The notes under the pieces are model-generated. The model did not search any database and had not been told where the DNA came from. It saw only the letters and a program-made list of their open reading frames with translations. DNA of 36,518 nt from positions 1 through 36,518 of the forward strand of contig NZ_CAGKLC010000047.1 in NCBI RefSeq assembly GCF_903469665.1, written 5' to 3'. How positions within the stretch are numbered: the stretch's first letter is position 1; the number at the start of each line of letters is the position of its first letter. Below, in pieces: positions 15,728 through 24,509 of this stretch. This DNA comes from Flavobacterium sp. UGB4466 (GTDB lineage Bacteria; Bacteroidota; Bacteroidia; Flavobacteriales; Flavobacteriaceae). The position numbers were made by a program, and so were the translations under genes.

Positions 15728-17650
15728 TTATTTTACTTCTACTACTTCATTTTTCATACCTATTCCGTTTTCATTAAAAGCTTCAATGGTAAAATAATAA
15801 GTGGTTCCTTTATCCAGACCTCTAAAATCATACGAACTTTCGTCATAAACCATAATGCTATTATACAATTTGTCTGGTGCAATTCCGTAATAAATATTGT
15901 AACCGGTAGTGTTCGCCTGTTTTTTCCAGGAAATCATAGCGTTTCTTGCATCGGCAGTATTTCTGTCTACTTTAAAATCAAGAACTGGTTGTGGTTTTTC
16001 TGCCAATCCGTTTCCAAACACTCTGAAATCTGAAATCGCAAACAATCCGGAGGCATTATGAACGTTGACCATTTTAATGTAACGCGCTTTTATTGCTTTC
16101 GTCAGCTCGACATAATCATGCGGAACGTCTTTTGCATTTTTAGATTTATCGACTACCAATTTCCAGTTTACAGCGTCATCCGACATGAAAATTTTGTACT
16201 GATAATAGATATCCATTGCCTTATTGAACTGTGTTGCTTTATGATCGGCATAGTTGATCTGCAAGGCATTGATCTGCATTTGTCTGCCTAAATCAAGCTG
16301 TAACCATTCACCCGGATCGGCTGTTTTTGCAGACCAGTAGGTTTGAATATTTTCGTCGGTTAAATTCACAGCTCCGTAACAAAACTTCTCGTATACTTTT
16401 TTACCTCCATTATCCATTCTGTGGGTTTCTACTTCCATACATTCTTCTGAAGAGGAAACAGTGACAGGCTTTTTATACGAAAGCAGCATCCAGCCGGAAG
16501 AGGCTCCTTTTTCCTGATTGCGTTTTTTAGAGGGAAGAACAATTGGAAAATCTCCATAAGAAGTAATAGAATACATCACATCGTCTTTATCAAATCCGGC
16601 AGGAAACATATCAATGCGACGCTCGAAACGGTCTTTGATTGAGATCTTACAGGTTCCCGTATTCCAGTAATTCCCATAATTGTCTGCGAAAGTGTTTCCG
16701 TGTCCCGCTCCGATTACAAATCCTCCCGGTTTGTATGACATGGGATTGTGTTTTTGATAGGTGAAGGGTCCTAACGGGCTGTTACCAACATGAACTCCAT
16801 TGGCATAACCTTTAAATTCTGTGGCTGGAGCTCCGTATTGCATATAATATTTACCATTGTGTTTGGTCATCCAGGCTCCTTCTATAAAATTTCCCCAGGG
16901 CGCGGGTTCCATATCATTATTGGGGCCAAAACGTTCCCAGCCGTGATTGGCAGGATCTAAACCTACTACCTCTTTGATCTCACCATAAGCACGCTGAATA
17001 TCTTCTACTTCAATGGCTTTGTACAGTTTTTCATAAGCTGCCTGATTGCCTTTCGGAAGCCAGGTATTATAATCAACTTCTACACCCACAAGTGGCAACT
17101 TTCCACTTGAGCCGTAATACATGTATACTTTTTTATCATCATCCTGAAAAATGGCAGGATCCCAGGTAGGCAGCATCGCTTTATCAACATGTCGCAGCCA
17201 TTGTCCCGATTTTGGATCTGCAGTTTTCCAGATTGGATGATCTCTTTTCCAGGTTGAGCCCACATAAAACAAGGTATCGTTGACTACCCAGGCGGCAGGG
17301 GCGCATTGATCGTCATCAGCTGGCTTGCGTTGGAAACTTCCGTATACAAATTTCCAGTCTGACAGGTCTTTACTCCAAAAATATCCCGCCTGATTGGTCG
17401 CGAACAAATAGTATTCGCCTTTGAATGTAATAATTACCGGATCGGCACTGGAACGTCGGGATTCCGGAATACCATTGTGATTTTCGGTGGTATAATTGTA
17501 CCCAATATTAATTGGATTACAGTAGGTCGTTGCTTTTTTATTGGGGTCAAACCATTCTGTTTTACCGGGAATTTTAGTGTTTTGTGCGAGTATTGTATTG
17601 CTTAAACTAACTAGCATCAGCATAACAGTTACTACATGTATATTTTTCAT
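15728..17650 (-). CDS. Exported GH43-type glycoside hydrolase with discoidin (F5/8C) and FN3 domains
   Basis: 640 residues, signal peptide MKNIHVVTVMLMLVSLSNTILAQ. The five-bladed GH43 propeller covers about 45-400. Candidate catalytic residues are Asp70 in SSADPVIITF (base), Asp164 in TWDPAIFQDDD (pKa modulator) and Glu257 in FIEGAW (acid). An F5/8 type C (CBM32-like) sugar-binding module follows at about 410-548 (NLTDENIQTYWSAKT, GEWLQLDLGR, ARYIKMVN), then one fibronectin type III domain at about 555-640. GH43 enzymes act mostly on arabinose, xylose or galactose linkages; I cannot fix the specificity. It lies next to the phosphodiesterase gene (57-bp gap, same strand) and close to the SusCD locus, so it may remove a side chain from the same glycan. 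Confidence 0.85.
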   Translation of the reverse strand: MKNIHVVTVMLMLVSLSNTILAQNTKIPGKTEWFDPNKKATTYCNPINIGYNYTTENHNGIPESRRSSADPVIITFKGEYYLFATNQAGYFWSKDLSDWKFVYGSFQRKPADDDQCAPAAWVVNDTLFYVGSTWKRDHPIWKTADPKSGQWLRHVDKAMLPTWDPAIFQDDDKKVYMYYGSSGKLPLVGVEVDYNTWLPKGNQAAYEKLYKAIEVEDIQRAYGEIKEVVGLDPANHGWERFGPNNDMEPAPWGNFIEGAWMTKHNGKYYMQYGAPATEFKGYANGVHVGNSPLGPFTYQKHNPMSYKPGGFVIGAGHGNTFADNYGNYWNTGTCKISIKDRFERRIDMFPAGFDKDDVMYSITSYGDFPIVLPSKKRNQEKGASSGWMLLSYKKPVTVSSSEECMEVETHRMDNGGKKVYEKFCYGAVNLTDENIQTYWSAKTADPGEWLQLDLGRQMQINALQINYADHKATQFNKAMDIYYQYKIFMSDDAVNWKLVVDKSKNAKDVPHDYVELTKAIKARYIKMVNVHNASGLFAISDFRVFGNGLAEKPQPVLDFKVDRNTADARNAMISWKKQANTTGYNIYYGIAPDKLYNSIMVYDESSYDFRGLDKGTTYYFTIEAFNENGIGMKNEVVEVK

Positions 17651-17707
17651 AGGATGATTTTTATATAAAAGATTTTCTCCAAAAGAGAAAACACAGTTTC
17701 AATAGAT

Positions 17708-18493
17708 CTATTTTTTCTGTTTTATCCTTTGTTCTAACAACTCAGGTTCATTGGTAGTGATATAATTGAATTTATGATCAATTATCCAGTCCATATCGGC
17801 CGTTTCGTTTACTGTCCAGGCATTTAAAATAACCTTATACTCTTTAGCTTCTTTGATCCATTCCGGATGCTTTTTAAATACTGAATAATGATAATCAACG
17901 CCGTTTATACGGTCTGCTTTAACTTCTTTCGGAGATTTGTTTCCTTCGAGATACTGTAAACTTGTTCGGGAATCGACTTCTCTGATTTGTTTCAGAATTT
18001 CGTAATCAAAACTAATGTAGCAGGTGTTTTTATTTGCTTTAAGTTTTTGAATTGTTTCTACAGTCCTCAACGCCGTTTTTCTTCCTCTTTCTTTACTTAT
18101 TTCCGAAGGTTTTATTTCGCAAACCAAAAGTGTACGTTTATTATTTCGCTTACCTTCAGCAATATACTCGTACAAGGTTGGAAGCTTCTCTCCGTTTGAA
18201 AGTTTAAACTTTATAAGATCGGCATAATTGGTTTCCTCAATAGGCAATTTGTTGTAATGTGCATCATGATTGATTACAAGTGAATCATCGGCTGTTCTCC
18301 ATACGTCAAATTCTGAACCGGGAAGTTTTAAGTCGATGGCATGTCTTAGAGCGGCTATAGAATTTTCAGGAAGATTGTTCTTTTTCCATGCCCCGCGATG
18401 TGCCACTATTGCATTTTCTTTAACACAGCAGGACTGAAAAGCAATTGCTACTGTTAAAAGTAATGATATCCGAAATGCTTTAGTTGTATTCAT
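17708..18493 (-). CDS. Exported glycerophosphodiester phosphodiesterase (GDPD)
   Basis: 261 residues with a lipoprotein-like leader (LLLTVAIAFQSCC, Cys22/23). The GDPD TIM barrel is intact: AHRG (His32, Arg33), LPENS (Glu43), EFDVW (Glu61, Asp63) and NHD (His76), followed by CEIKP and a C-terminal LNAWTVNE motif. These enzymes hydrolyse glycerophosphodiesters to glycerol phosphate and an alcohol. An exported or lipid-anchored form could act on headgroups released from phospholipids, or on phosphoglycerol groups attached to glycans. Its place between a GH43 enzyme and a beta-1,2-glucan locus makes the second idea worth testing; it remains an inference. Confidence 0.88.
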   Translation of the reverse strand: MNTTKAFRISLLLTVAIAFQSCCVKENAIVAHRGAWKKNNLPENSIAALRHAIDLKLPGSEFDVWRTADDSLVINHDAHYNKLPIEETNYADLIKFKLSNGEKLPTLYEYIAEGKRNNKRTLLVCEIKPSEISKERGRKTALRTVETIQKLKANKNTCYISFDYEILKQIREVDSRTSLQYLEGNKSPKEVKADRINGVDYHYSVFKKHPEWIKEAKEYKVILNAWTVNETADMDWIIDHKFNYITTNEPELLEQRIKQKK

Positions 18494-18665
18494 TATTTTT
18501 AATTTATAGTAAACCTAATATTGTAAACTTCATTGACTATCCTGATCCCCAAAAGGACTATTGATTCATCTGTTTGGGAAGATCGCAACTTCCTTTGAAC
18601 ACCTGATATTTTAAACTTTGATTGATACAAATAAATACCGTATTTTATAATTTGTAAGAAATAAC

Positions 18666-18695
18666 TTGTTTTATTAATTTTATAATGTAATTTTG
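18666..18695 (+). promoter_or_regulatory. Well-matched Bacteroidota promoter for the 18727 gene
   Basis: TTG (-33) at 18666-18668, a 19-bp spacer, then TAATTTTG (-7) at 18688-18695. Transcription would start near 18702, about 25 nt before the ATG. It is the only promoter here in which both elements and the spacing fit the consensus. Confidence 0.65.
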
Positions 18696-18726
18696 TAGGA
18701 TTATTAACCTAAAAAAAATAAAAAAA

Positions 18727-19041
18727 ATGAAAGATCAAGAGAATTTAGGAACGTATCCTGTTAAAACTGATGGCGACGATGGTGCAGCTATAAATACCGT
18801 TTTTTCTCAATTAAGAAGTAACAATACCACCTTTAATGGCAAGCCTTATGATGCAAGTATAGCCAATGTTACATTTGCCAATTTTTACATGCAATTTTTT
18901 GATGCACAAGGTCACGTACAAGGTCTGACCTATTATTACAATGGTGATAGTGGTCTATGGAATCAGAATGGTGATACAACATACCCGGTGTACAATGATC
19001 AGGTTTCTGGTGCTATTGATATCGATTTTTCATCTAATTAA
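18727..19041 (+). CDS. Small orphan protein, function unknown
   Basis: 104 residues, no signal peptide, no membrane segment, not recognised. It is acidic, rich in Asn, Asp, Gly, Tyr and Phe, and has short strand-like segments (NVTFANFYMQFFDAQGHVQG, GLTYYYNGDSGLWNQNG), so a small beta-sheet protein is likely. The ATG is preceded by the best-matched promoter in the window. It is the only plus-strand gene within the minus-strand sugar-degradation region and is monocistronic. A secreted peptide exported by a leaderless route, a small sugar-binding protein or a toxin-like peptide are all possible; none is supported directly. Confidence 0.65.
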   Translation: MKDQENLGTYPVKTDGDDGAAINTVFSQLRSNNTTFNGKPYDASIANVTFANFYMQFFDAQGHVQGLTYYYNGDSGLWNQNGDTTYPVYNDQVSGAIDIDFSSN

Positions 19042-19159
19042 TGTTGAACCTATTTGCAAAAAACAATATGATCAAAGGAAATAATCCAAAAAATCTGTCT
19101 TAATTATATCCAAAAATATAGTCATTGACAATACAATTGAAAATAGTGATAAATATCTT

Positions 19160-19194
19160 AAAAAAAGCCCTTCGCTAACCAATTACGAAGGGCT
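19160..19194 (-). terminator. Terminator at the end of the SusCD-GH144-GH3 operon
   Basis: Arms AGCCCTTCG (19166-19174) and CGAAGGGCT (19186-19194) with an 11-nt loop. Seven A bases at 19160-19166 give the U-tract in the minus direction. It is 22 bp past the GH3 stop. On the plus strand there is no T-run, so it serves the minus-strand operon. Confidence 0.88.
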
Positions 19195-19216
19195 AATTAC
19201 TAATCAATAAACCAAC

Positions 19217-21517
19217 TTAATTAGTTAATACAAAACTAACTTTCTTTTCGGCATTTGAATTTCCACCAACGAAAACCTCAAACTGTCCAGGTTCTGCCAC
19301 AAATTGTAAAGCAGAGTTATAAAATTTTAAATCTTCCACTGTGATCTCGAATGTCACGGTTTGTTTTTCTCCTTTTTTAAGAGTTATTTTTTGGAAATTT
19401 TTAAGTTCTCTTACCGGTCTTGTTACCGACCCTACTACATCCCTAATGTACATTTGAACCGTTTCTTTTCCATCATAATTTCCTGTATTAGCAACATCTA
19501 CCGTCACTTTTAGCTTTTCGCCTGAGTTCATTTTATCAGATGAAACCTTCAGATTTGAATACTCAAAAGTGGTATAACTTAACCCGAAACCAAATGGAAA
19601 CAACGGCTCGTTTCTTTCGTCAATATAGTTCGATCTGAACTTTTCGAACTTACCTTCTGTGTTAACCAACGGTCTTCCTGTATTTTTATGTGCATAGTAA
19701 ATTGGCAACTGACCAACACTTCTTGGAAAGGTTGATGTTAGTTTTCCGGAAGGGTTTACATCTCCAAACAAAACATCAGCAATAGCATAACCCGCTTCTG
19801 TACCTGCGAACCAAACATTTAAAATAGCCGGAACAGTTTCGTTCTCTTCCTTAATTACTAACGGACGACCATCAAACAATACTAAAACAACCGGTTTTCC
19901 TGTTTTTAGTAAGGCGTTTAATAAATCTTTTTGGGCCTGTGGAATTTCCAGATTGGTACGGCTGCTTGATTCACCGCTCATCTCTGCAGATTCTCCAAGT
20001 GCCGCAACAATTACGTCCGACTGATTGGCTACTTTTAAAGCTTCTGCCAGTAATTCTTCTTTTGAACGTCCGTCACGGTGTAACGTTTTACCAAACATGG
20101 TTGCTTTAGTCTCAAACTCTTCATCGTAATCTAAGTTGCTTCCTTTCGCATATAAAACTTTTGTTGATGCTCCTGCCACTTCTTTGATTCCTGTCAAAAG
20201 TGAGATTGCATTTTCCATTCTTGTAGCTACACTCCAGGTTCCCGGCATGTTTTCTTTGGCATCTGCCAAGGGTCCGATTAAAGCAATTGTTCCTGATTTT
20301 TTAAGTGGCAACAATTGATTTTGGTTTTTTAACAACACCAATGATTGTGCTGCTGTCGAACGCGCTTCTTTTCTGCTGTTTGCAGTGAAAATTTCTGTTT
20401 TTGCTCTATTAGCATCACAGTACTTATAAGGATCGCTAAATAAGCCTAAATCGTATTTTGCTTCCAGAATAAGTTTAACCGCATTATCGATGGTTTCTAT
20501 CGTTACTTTTTTCTCATCTAACGATTTTTTCAAAGTTCCTAAGAAACCTTCACCCACCATGTCCATTTCAACACCTGCATTTAACGAAAGTGCTGAAACA
20601 GCTTGTAAATCTCCCATTCCGTGCTCGATCATTTCAGGAATCCCTGTAAAATCGGTAACCACGAAACCTTTAAAGCCCCATTGTTTTCTTAAAATATCTG
20701 TCATCAGCCATTTGTTTCCTGTTGCAGGAATTCCGTCAATCTCGTTGAAAGAAGCCATTACTGAACCTACACCTGCATCAACAGCAGCTTTGTAAGGGGG
20801 GAAATAATCGTTAAACATTCGGATATGACTCATATCAACCGTGTTGTAATCACGACCTGCCTCCGGTGCTCCGTATAAAGCAAAGTGTTTTACACAGGCC
20901 ATAATCGAATTGTTTTTAGAAAGATCGTTTTGCTGGTAACCGTTTACCATTGCTTTTGCGATCTGGCTTCCCAAATACGGATCTTCTCCTGAACCTTCAG
21001 AAACTCTTCCCCAACGCGGATCACGAGAAACATCAACCATTGGAGAGAATGTCCAGTTGATACCATCTGCACTCGCTTCCTGAGCTGCAATTCTGGCACT
21101 TCTTTCGATCAGATTCATGTCCCAGGTACAAGATAATCCTAACGGAATCGGAAAAGTAGTTTCGTAACCGTGAATCACGTCCATTCCGAAAATCAATGGA
21201 ATTTTCAGACGACTTTTTTCCACTGCAATTCGTTGCACTTCTCTAATTTTTTGAACAGATTTAATATTGAACAAACCTCCAACTTTACCTTCAGCAATTT
21301 TTTTCGCCACATCAGAACTGTTTGCCTGTCCTGTAGTAATATCTCCAGAGGTTGGTAAATTAAGCTGCCCTAATTTTTCGTCCAGTGTCATCTTTGACAA
21401 TAACTCTGCTACAAACTCCGATTTTGGTTTTATTTTTACTGTATTCTTAGTGTTCTTTTTCTGAGCATATCCCAGAACAGCACATCCTAAAAACAGTAAG
21501 ACTAATTTGTTCTTCAT
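19217..21517 (-). CDS. Exported GH3 beta-glucosidase
   Basis: 766 residues with a signal peptide (KNKLVLLFLGCAVLGYAQ). The domains follow the usual GH3 order: a TIM-like barrel (about 35-370) with the substrate motif CVKHFALYGAPEAGRDYNTV, the nucleophile Asp289 in FVVTDFTGIPEM, an alpha/beta sandwich (about 400-620) with the GESAEMSGESSSRTNL loop where the acid/base usually lies, and a C-terminal fibronectin III-like domain (VTVDVANTGNYDGKETVQMY). It hydrolyses terminal beta-glucose from oligosaccharides in the periplasm. As last gene of the SusC-SusD-GH144 operon it likely acts on sophoro-oligosaccharides released by the GH144 enzyme, a pairing I recall from Bacteroides beta-1,2-glucan loci. 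The gap to GH144 is 85 bp with no terminator seen. Confidence 0.93.
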   Translation of the reverse strand: MKNKLVLLFLGCAVLGYAQKKNTKNTVKIKPKSEFVAELLSKMTLDEKLGQLNLPTSGDITTGQANSSDVAKKIAEGKVGGLFNIKSVQKIREVQRIAVEKSRLKIPLIFGMDVIHGYETTFPIPLGLSCTWDMNLIERSARIAAQEASADGINWTFSPMVDVSRDPRWGRVSEGSGEDPYLGSQIAKAMVNGYQQNDLSKNNSIMACVKHFALYGAPEAGRDYNTVDMSHIRMFNDYFPPYKAAVDAGVGSVMASFNEIDGIPATGNKWLMTDILRKQWGFKGFVVTDFTGIPEMIEHGMGDLQAVSALSLNAGVEMDMVGEGFLGTLKKSLDEKKVTIETIDNAVKLILEAKYDLGLFSDPYKYCDANRAKTEIFTANSRKEARSTAAQSLVLLKNQNQLLPLKKSGTIALIGPLADAKENMPGTWSVATRMENAISLLTGIKEVAGASTKVLYAKGSNLDYDEEFETKATMFGKTLHRDGRSKEELLAEALKVANQSDVIVAALGESAEMSGESSSRTNLEIPQAQKDLLNALLKTGKPVVLVLFDGRPLVIKEENETVPAILNVWFAGTEAGYAIADVLFGDVNPSGKLTSTFPRSVGQLPIYYAHKNTGRPLVNTEGKFEKFRSNYIDERNEPLFPFGFGLSYTTFEYSNLKVSSDKMNSGEKLKVTVDVANTGNYDGKETVQMYIRDVVGSVTRPVRELKNFQKITLKKGEKQTVTFEITVEDLKFYNSALQFVAEPGQFEVFVGGNSNAEKKVSFVLTN

Positions 21518-21602
21518 TCTACTATATTTATTTGTTTGTGTTCGTTTTTTATTGGTTTAAATGCCCGGCCATAAAATGCTAGACTGTCATAAGCTCCTGT
21601 TA

Positions 21603-22970
21603 CTAGAATCCGTACTTTCCGGATTTAAAACCAAGCTTAACCAAACCTTGTTTTACTTCGGGAGCATTCATGAATAATTTCCAAAGCAAACCGGTACGAT
21701 AATTTTCAATCATTACGACTTCAGGTCCCTGGTCAATAGCCAGGTAACGTTTTGCAACCCAATTATTCTGTAGACTAAGCGCATCATAAAAGCCTGCCTC
21801 TCCAAAAGTTTCCTTTTTATGATTTTCGTATAAATTTCTAATTACAGCGATTGATTCTTTTGGTGTATACACAATTGAACTAATGGCTGCTGTTGGAGAG
21901 ATAACTCCTTTATCGTTGCTTGGCATGTGAGCATCGTACCCAATAGATCCGTCAGGGTTTCTGGAATAAGATGCAGTTAAACCCCAATAATCGGCTCCGT
22001 ATCCTTTAAATTTTCCCGGATTTTCAATGCAATACTGGTAGTCTATTTTTACCTGATTGACATTCAGATCCCAATAGTTGGCATACTTGTCTGTCAGCTG
22101 GTTCGGATCAAGTCCTACATACGAATAATGTGCCCAGAACATTGGTCCGCCAAATTCCTCGGCTCCATTGTGTTTTAGAATTAGAGGAATATTGTATTTT
22201 GTTTTAGAAGAAACTATTCCGCCGCTTCTCGCCCAGCCTTCGTGATACGCTTTTGCATCGATCGCGTGTGTTGGCGAAGAGGCTGCCATGACATAGGTAA
22301 TCAAACATTCGTTGTAACCTTCAAGAGCAAAATTCATTTGCCAGTTGTAAGTTGGTGACCAATGCCAGTACAAAACATTTTTATTATTAGTGTACCACTG
22401 CCAGTCTACTCCTTTCCAAAGTGCATCGTATTTTTGAGCTACCGCTTTTTCTTTCTCTGAACCGTCTTTTAGATATTCGCGAACGGTAATCATTCCTGCA
22501 ACCAAAAATGATGTTTCGACTAAATCTCCACCATTATCTTTGGTTCCAAAAGGTTTTACTTTTCCTGTATTTCCATCTATCCAATGTGACCATGCTCCAT
22601 GAAAACGATCAGCTTTGCCTAAAAAATCAGCAATTTTGTTCAGTCTTTCAACTCCTTTTTCTTTCGTTACATATCCTTGTGACATTCCGGAAACAATAGC
22701 CATCAATCCAAAACCGGAACCTCCTGTGGTTACGATATGTGCATCGTTTTCAGGGTAAATTCTATCCGGATGGTAACGTTCTCTTGCTAATCCTGAATTG
22801 GGCTCAGCATAATCCCAAAAATATTTAAACGTCTCTTTTTGAACCACAGCTAAAAGCTGATCGTCTGTTAATTTTACTGCAGATGATGAGGCCTTTTCTG
22901 TTTCTTTTTTTTCTTGTGCATTACAGCCCAAAAAAGTAAAAGCTAATAGTAAAACTGAAATTTTAACCAT
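21603..22970 (-). CDS. GH144-type endo-beta-1,2-glucanase lipoprotein (glucoamylase-like fold)
   Basis: 455 residues. The lipoprotein signal peptide MVKISVLLLAFTFLGC gives Cys16, so the enzyme is membrane-anchored, probably at the surface or in the periplasm. The rest is an (alpha/alpha)6-barrel rich in aromatic motifs that define the family as I know it: ETFKYFWDYAEPNSGLARER, TTGGSGFGLMAIV, GAWSHWIDG, WQMNFALEGYNECLITYVMA and GGPMFWAHYSYVGLDP. Characterised GH144 members are endo-beta-1,2-glucanases that release sophoro-oligosaccharides; older annotations call them glucoamylase family. It sits between SusD and GH3 and is separated from SusD by a strong hairpin. The family call is confident; exact specificity is inferred from family and operon. 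Confidence 0.88.
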   Translation of the reverse strand: MVKISVLLLAFTFLGCNAQEKKETEKASSSAVKLTDDQLLAVVQKETFKYFWDYAEPNSGLARERYHPDRIYPENDAHIVTTGGSGFGLMAIVSGMSQGYVTKEKGVERLNKIADFLGKADRFHGAWSHWIDGNTGKVKPFGTKDNGGDLVETSFLVAGMITVREYLKDGSEKEKAVAQKYDALWKGVDWQWYTNNKNVLYWHWSPTYNWQMNFALEGYNECLITYVMAASSPTHAIDAKAYHEGWARSGGIVSSKTKYNIPLILKHNGAEEFGGPMFWAHYSYVGLDPNQLTDKYANYWDLNVNQVKIDYQYCIENPGKFKGYGADYWGLTASYSRNPDGSIGYDAHMPSNDKGVISPTAAISSIVYTPKESIAVIRNLYENHKKETFGEAGFYDALSLQNNWVAKRYLAIDQGPEVVMIENYRTGLLWKLFMNAPEVKQGLVKLGFKSGKYGF

Positions 22971-22996
22971 TATATTTTTTTTAATATCAGTGAATA

Positions 22997-23034
22997 AAAA
23001 CCACTTCCTTCAAAAAAAAGAAGGAAGTGGTTTT
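22997..23034 (-). terminator. Intercistronic hairpin between susD and GH144
   Basis: Perfect 15-bp dyad, AAAACCACTTCCTTC (22997-23011) and its complement (23020-23034), loop of eight A (23012-23019). On the minus strand it is followed by TTTTTATTC, so it can act as a partial terminator. It lies 10 bp after the susD stop and would lower expression of the two enzymes relative to SusCD. Confidence 0.8.
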
Positions 23035-23044
23035 AAAAAATTAT

Positions 23045-24505
23045 TTAGTAACCTCCCGGATTTTGTTGCGAAAGTCCACCCGCTTCTCTTAAGAATGTAG
23101 TAGGAATTGGAAATAATTCATGTTTACCAACAACGAATGTTTTTCCGTCGGCAGCCATAGCAGCCTGAGCTTGTCCCGTTCTTACAAGATCAAACCATCT
23201 GTCATGCTCGAAAGCCATTTCTAATCTTCTTTCTTTCCAGATTGCTTTTCTAACATCTGTTTGAGAAGTAAAAGGAGTATCTCCTAAACCTGCTCTTTTA
23301 CGAATCATATTCACTAAAGGAATTGCTGCTGATGTTTGTCCCAATTCATTCAAAGCTTCTGCCTTCATTAATAATACCTCAGCATATCTTAAATATCTAA
23401 GATTGGTATCTGTAAATTCCTGATTGTAGAAATCCGAAGAATAAGCTTTGTAATTGTACATTGGATTTGCGACAGTAGCCGGTACCGGTCTTCCATCGTA
23501 TAAAACGGAACCTCTGAAAATAATCGTTGCTGCTCTTCTTACGTCGCCTGCTTCATAAGCATTTGCTAACCCCTGAGTAGGTGTATTGAAACCCCAACCC
23601 CATCCTCCTGCACCACGTGGTGCCTGAGAAACAGAGTAGTTTCCAATTCCAAAACCAGGGCTTGAAGTTGAACCAATTCCATTAATTTCAAAAATAGACT
23701 CAGGACCAAATTCTCCTGCTTTTTTATATTGTAGCGCATAATCAGCTACTAAAGAATATCCTGTTACTTTATCACAATTGTCAATTACTTTTTGCCAATT
23801 TTTTTGATATAAATTTACTTTTGCTAACAGAGCATAAGCAGACCCTTTAGAAACACGACTTTTGTCTTCTGCTGCGTAAGCTGATTTCTCCGGTAAATTT
23901 GTAATGGCATCATTCAAATCTTTCTCGATAAATGCGTAAACTTCAGCCGGTGTTTTACGGGTTAATTGCATAATTCTGTCACCCTCTGAACCCGGAATTG
24001 GCAAATGATCAATAATTGGAACCCCACCGTAACCTTTTACTAAAGTGAAATACATAAAAGCTCTGAAAAACTTAGCTTCTCCTTCTAATCTTACTTTTAA
24101 AGCAGGTGTCACCTTATCCAATTTTGGAAAAATAGCCAAAGCCTGATTACATCTGTTTATTCCGGCATACTGAGCATCCCACGTAGACTGAAATGAAGGA
24201 GTCGAAGCATTATACGTTAAAGCATCAACAATATCCTTATCGCCACCGGTGTCTCCGGGATCAGAACCTTTATCAGCATCATCAGAGATAATACTTGAAA
24301 CTGCATTCCATCCAAAAGAGGACATCTCCCAACCTAAAAACTGATTGTAAATTGCCGTTACAAAACCTGAAGCTCCCGCATCGTTATTGACCAATTCTAC
24401 ATCGGCAGGAATTGATTCTGTAGGATTTACATCTAAAAAATCATCTGCACATCCTGCAAAAAGCAATCCGGACAGTACAAACATTGATATATATATTCTT
24501 TTCAT
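23045..24505 (-). CDS. SusD/RagB-family glycan-binding lipoprotein
   Basis: 486 residues. The lipobox LFAGC puts the lipid-anchored Cys at 19, followed by the usual SusD start ADDFLDVNPTES. TPR-like helices that pair with SusC run through the N-terminal half (FFRAFMYFTLVKGYGGVPII, AYALLAKVNLYQKNW). The C-terminal part has the family signature LRYAEVLLMKAEALNELG and WKERRLEMAFEHDRWFDLVRTG. It forms the lid of the outer-membrane importer and binds the incoming oligosaccharide. It starts 4 bp after the SusC stop, so expression is tightly coupled. Confidence 0.95.
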   Translation of the reverse strand: MKRIYISMFVLSGLLFAGCADDFLDVNPTESIPADVELVNNDAGASGFVTAIYNQFLGWEMSSFGWNAVSSIISDDADKGSDPGDTGGDKDIVDALTYNASTPSFQSTWDAQYAGINRCNQALAIFPKLDKVTPALKVRLEGEAKFFRAFMYFTLVKGYGGVPIIDHLPIPGSEGDRIMQLTRKTPAEVYAFIEKDLNDAITNLPEKSAYAAEDKSRVSKGSAYALLAKVNLYQKNWQKVIDNCDKVTGYSLVADYALQYKKAGEFGPESIFEINGIGSTSSPGFGIGNYSVSQAPRGAGGWGWGFNTPTQGLANAYEAGDVRRAATIIFRGSVLYDGRPVPATVANPMYNYKAYSSDFYNQEFTDTNLRYLRYAEVLLMKAEALNELGQTSAAIPLVNMIRKRAGLGDTPFTSQTDVRKAIWKERRLEMAFEHDRWFDLVRTGQAQAAMAADGKTFVVGKHELFPIPTTFLREAGGLSQQNPGGY

Positions 24506-24509
24506 GATA

